NCBI GenBank assembly: GCA_963169105.1
Contig: OY720639.1
Coordinates: 125,261,117 to 125,325,116 of the forward strand
DNA from: Ceriagrion tenellum
Taxonomy: Eukaryota > Arthropoda > Insecta > Odonata > Coenagrionidae
Length of the DNA: 64,000 nucleotides
Direction: 5' to 3'
The position numbers and the translations under genes are program-made. The notes below the pieces were generated by a model. The model was given only the letters and a program-made list of their open reading frames with translations. It made no database searches and was not told the DNA's origin. Numbering within the stretch: position 1 is the first letter of the stretch; the number at the start of each line of letters is the position of its first letter. This document shows, piece after piece, positions 60,091 to 64,000 of the stretch.

Positions 60091-61700
60091 TTTTGATCTT
60101 TTTTTATTTTAACGCCCAGAAATAGCTGTTAGAAAATAAGTATTTAATGATAAGAGATTAATCAAAAACAATTATGAAGCTTTCATGTAATGCAGGATCT
60201 TAGGAATATTTAGCGACTGACTTATATTCAATTTTTGACTTCTAAAATGGAGGTCGATTCATCGAATATTGGAAAAAATATTTTTTAAGTAACATAAATA
60301 GGGATGCACATACATCTGAGCGGCAATAAAAACTACGTTAAATTCAACGTTCGCCCATGAATAACTTAGAGGTTTTATTTACCTCTAAAAGGTACTGTTT
60401 AGGGCAAATACTCGTTTTACGTGAATAAGTAGAGCGGTGATTCGAAAGTAATGTGCTATGAAGATAAACTTTGAGTATAACAATTTACACAAATTTGGAA
60501 GTCGATATGGTAGATAAATTCTTCGCATGGTCAAACATGGAATGAAATTAGCTTTCGTTGCTTCCATGAAGCTCCATGTGCATTATTGCATTATTTTAAA
60601 ATATTATTTGACTACTTTTTTTCAGTTCGATGGCTTTTACCTTCATTTTATAGGACAAAATTTCTCTGTTCCTGAGTTCCGCAGTATATTTTTTTAGATT
60701 ATGCATTATATTATCTTTGTAATTGTCTTGGGTTAGCCCCCATATCCCATTTCCAACTATAATAGTTAATTTTGGACACAAAAAGATCCAGATGCCGCTC
60801 TGTAGGGTGCTTCCGAGTTTTGAAACTAAGCTTAAAATTTATATACCCGTAGTTCAGGAGTATGAACTTATGAATTTACTCTTTGCCGGGGCTTTCTTTC
60901 ACTTTACAGTACCTAAGCTACACTATCTTGAAATAATTAAATATACTCTCTAAATACTTTTTGAGAGGATATAACATGATACATTATTCAAAGTAGAGCA
61001 GAAGAAGCTCTCAAGGATGATGATATCAGAAGCTAAAAGCTCAAAGAAAAGTTCTGAAAGTCTATGTGCCCAAGTTGCTGCCTCAAATATATTAATCTTA
61101 TATTCGCACTTTTGGAATATTTAAGCCTCAGCTATACCTTCACTTAGATCTTATCTAGATTTAGAATGTAAATCACGTAGAAATAAGTAGGTAGTCTGTA
61201 CATCAAATGGAAATACAACCAGAGGCTATTTGGTATCTTTTGATAGTAGTTGGCTACCATCGAGGCTGATTATCTCATAATTTCCCTCCCATTTCATATA
61301 TTGTGTAAGGTAGAGTATAAAACGATCCATAACCATATTATCACCGTATTTTTCGATGTATTTTTATTAAAATCTCACAACTAGCCTCTTCATCGGCTAG
61401 CCTCTAAACCATTCTTAAATTATGAAAATAATAATAAATCAAAGGAGTTAGTATTTGCTATTTTAAAAGAGGAAGCGTTTTATGACAACAGACACAGCAG
61501 AAAACACATGATAATTATAGTTTCCTCTCTTAAGTTTCTCCGGCAGTAAGGCCGTCAATGTCAAGGCCCTCGAAAGTGACGGATACCTGTTGAGACCATG
61601 GTCGGTTTATTAAAAACTTAAATGTAAAGAAAAACTATAATTGAGGTTTTCCTTTGTTCATTATAGGAAATAGCTTCACAAAAATAAGCCCTATTTTATG
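60090..61700. other. AT-rich non-coding stretch
   Basis: Nothing recognisable. Confidence 0.5.
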
Positions 61701-62260
61701 AGACAATATTCGTTAATTCTACTCTTTTTATCTAAATCCTTTCAATCTCTTCGCCTCGACGCATACTCCCTTTTCGACCTGGCCCTTTGTATTCATCTCT
61801 CGTTGCTCGTTTTATCCGGGCCTTTTTTACTCCATCTCCCTCCCTCGCTCGTATCCCAGAACCCTCTGTACAGCACACCCCGAAAATCCTCGCCTCCTGC
61901 GAAGGGCGCCTTCGAGCTTTCTCCATCCTCCAACACTCACTAACCACTTCTCCCCCTTTCATCATTCCTATTCTCTGCGCCGTGGGTGTTAATGAGGGTA
62001 AGATTATAATTCTCTTGCGAGGGATTTACTCACCCGGCGAGGGGTTGAGAGGTCAGAAAAAATGTATGAGGAGGGCGAGGATTTTACCGGGCGGTAGGTG
62101 AAATGGTGGGGCGGCTGTGAGTGGCTGCGATCGCCGGTATTCGCCCCGGGAAGATAGCGAGGAGAGGACGTGAGAAGAGGGAGCACATACAGCGGAGAGG
62201 AGTATGTCTTGATCATTTTGTGGGTTGGGAAAGGTAGACAAATGGGCAGGGTCTGTCTCT
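61700..62260. promoter_or_regulatory. bipartite island, pyrimidine-rich then purine-rich
   Basis: The plus strand is C/T-rich from about 61740 to 61970, then G/A-rich with CpGs from about 61985 to 62240. This is the mirror order of the 12.4-13.0 kb island. Overlapping ORFs on both strands look compositional. Confidence 0.35.
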
Positions 62261-62945
62261 CCTACAGTGGCGCAGATAAAAAATGCTCAGCCTTAGGTCC
62301 CATGCGGTGCAAAAAGTGAACTATCACCTTACCTCACCGTTCCGGCTTAACCGCGGATAGCGTCTCCTTTTTATGGACCTCCACCTGATCCCTAGAGATG
62401 CAGGCGGACCAAGTTCATACACTTTGAATTGAGCTATAGGAGCACGATGAAAATCCAACCTGGATAACTCAACTGATGGTGTAATTTTTTTCTTTCTTCC
62501 TATCCTGGACAAGAAATATCGAAACCCTCTTTCGTCTCGTGGCAATAGTTAAACCTTACCCAGAAGTACAACTATTCCTTATTTGACGTGGTTTGAGTTA
62601 TTGGTAATTAAAACGAGTGAAAGACATTTTACCTACTGTAATTTTACTCAATGAAAACTTTCCGTAGAATACTTAGCCTTAAATTCATCATTAATATTTG
62701 GGCAAAAACATAATTTTTCTGTATTTGTTCTATGACTAATATAATTTTTGAAAATATTATAGCTGATTAGGAATAATTAACGGTAAGTATTATGCCACTT
62801 CAATACAAAAAAATATAATTAAATTGGTTTTTCGAGATTATCAAGGGTCATGTTTAATACTCTCTGGTTGACCTTACTTGTCAATTAAAAAAGATTCTGC
62901 ATCTGCTATGTAACTGAAAAGTAGAACTTTGCTAAGAAAGTGCTG
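62260..62945. other. mostly AT-rich stretch
   Basis: A little G+C remains at 62300-62420. A 73-codon minus-strand ORF there is unrecognised. Confidence 0.45.
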
Positions 62946-62950
62946 CATGT

Positions 62951-63009
62951 TAGTTGATATAATGGTCGAGGGTGGAGGGTTAGTTGATGTAATGGTGGAG
63001 GGTGGAGGT
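62951..63009 (+). repeat. 30-bp tandem duplication, two copies
   Basis: TAGTTGATATAATGGTCGAG plus GGTGGAGGGT at 62951-62980 is repeated with two changes at 62981-63009. Confidence 0.9.
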
Positions 63010-64000
63010 AATGGAGAAATTTGCTGCAAAAGATCTTAAAACTGGGATTATTAAATTAAAGATTTTCTTAAAATTACATTAGTGACAGGTACGAATAATT
63101 CTCAGTAAATGTTTACTACTTTTCACGATGTCACAACTCTGTATCCTATGTTAAATTTTAATAACTTTTATGTATCTAAAATAAATGTAACCCTGTCTTA
63201 TTTGGTGAGAACAATAAAATGGATGTTTATGCGGAAGGAAAATCTTTTTAGCTTCGAAAACTGCAAGAGTTATTTTCTTTCAATATTAATACCGCATTAG
63301 ATGAACTGTAATAGATGGTTACTAGACGGATAATAATAACTGTAAGCTGGAAACATAAATAACAGGCCATCATCATCGTTACCATCGTCTTTAGGCTGTA
63401 AATCTCTTATGCGCCCGTGAGTATACCTTACAACGGTAGTCCATTACGCATCTTTAACGAATAATGAGGGAGTGTGACGACACTGAAACTTTTGCCGCGT
63501 TTTGTACATGCGGTGCAGCACTCCGCCTGCACTACCTATCTCCAGGGAAACACTGAGGATCATTATAATGCTTCGTTTCATGTAATTTTCACCCGTTTAG
63601 CAAATGTGAGACCATCGTCATTTTACGCAGCCAATTAACTTCCTCGTGCAGGATGATGGCTTTTTAGATGGGCTCATTGTCGTAGAAAACGAGAGGGAAT
63701 GTGGCCATGAGCGGGCAGGTAAACATATAATACATCTGCACCCGTTGCAGGGACAGGGAGATGAGGTTGGAGAGCATAATACGAGGGGAGAATTGAAATT
63801 ACTTGCATTTTTTTGGAACGGAGACGGGGGAAAAGGTTTACTTTTCTTTTTTTTAAGTGGGGCAATGAGAGACACTTATGCTGGGATCCAGTGAAAATAA
63901 TACGGGATACGATTTAATTCCAGATTGTGAGCAAAACGACGATCGCGAGTGTTTTTGACATTTTTTTAGGCTCATTATCGCCGCGTCATTCGGTTCCATT
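63010..64000. other. AT-rich stretch with small GC-richer end
   Basis: Nothing recognisable. The 63640-63850 part is G/A-rich with overlapping 63-85 codon ORFs that look compositional. Confidence 0.45.

Noticed and set aside
1..64000. CRISPR arrays, rRNA genes, intact tRNA genes, bacterial operons
   Set aside because: No evenly spaced identical repeats, no rRNA-like conserved blocks, no complete cloverleaf with intact boxes outside SINE heads, and no tightly packed long ORFs.

Overview
This is a window of eukaryotic nuclear DNA, AT-rich overall (I estimate well under 40% G+C by eye), with no operons, ribosome-binding sites or long ORFs. The repeats point to an arthropod, most likely an insect: a ~1.3 kb mariner, LINE reverse-transcriptase relics, and several tRNA-derived SINE heads with A and B boxes. 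Beyond 'arthropod, probably insect' I cannot name the organism. No intact protein-coding gene could be recognised. The window is best read as a long intron or intergenic stretch: an AT-rich background punctuated by GC-richer, strand-biased purine/pyrimidine islands, with transposon remains in between.

0-16 kb: a candidate internal coding exon with splice sites at 1533-1741; GC-richer islands at 2.6-2.9, 5.5-6.0, 7.15-7.92, 12.4-13.0 and 15.55-16.1 kb; a LINE ORF2 C-terminal relic on the minus strand at 11.5-12.0 kb; a back-to-back acceptor/donor that looks like a recursive splice site or tiny exon at 13,151-13,213; and a cluster of tRNA-derived SINE heads between 13.7 and 15.24 kb, one with a strong hairpin in its body.

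16-32 kb: a second minus-strand LINE relic spanning reverse transcriptase and the region after it (17.55-18.45 kb), a dispersed 25-bp repeat pair, a CTCF-like site, a perfect 54-bp-period tandem duplication (23.64 kb), further strand-biased islands, and small direct repeats at 30.0 and 31.6 kb.

32-50 kb: islands at 32.7-33.2, 33.9-34.4 and 35.8-36.1 kb, long AT-rich stretches with nothing recognisable, a weak minus-strand candidate exon at 48.0 kb, and a MITE-like element at 49.0 kb.

50-64 kb: the clearest structure in the window. A 2.5 kb element with perfect 21-bp terminal inverted repeats (50,746-53,284) was invaded by a mariner (51,023-52,365). The mariner has TA target duplications and 26-bp inverted repeats. 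Its transposase is dead: two in-frame stops, two frameshifts, and the third catalytic Asp changed to His. A 175-bp inverted repeat pair lies at 56.46-57.38 kb, followed by islands at 55.6, 59.7 and 61.7 kb.

The recognisable sequences do not form a working pathway. The window records successive DNA-transposon, LINE and SINE insertions in non-coding DNA. The items with most potential novelty are the unclassified outer TIR element, the recursive-splice candidate and the series of strand-asymmetric islands.
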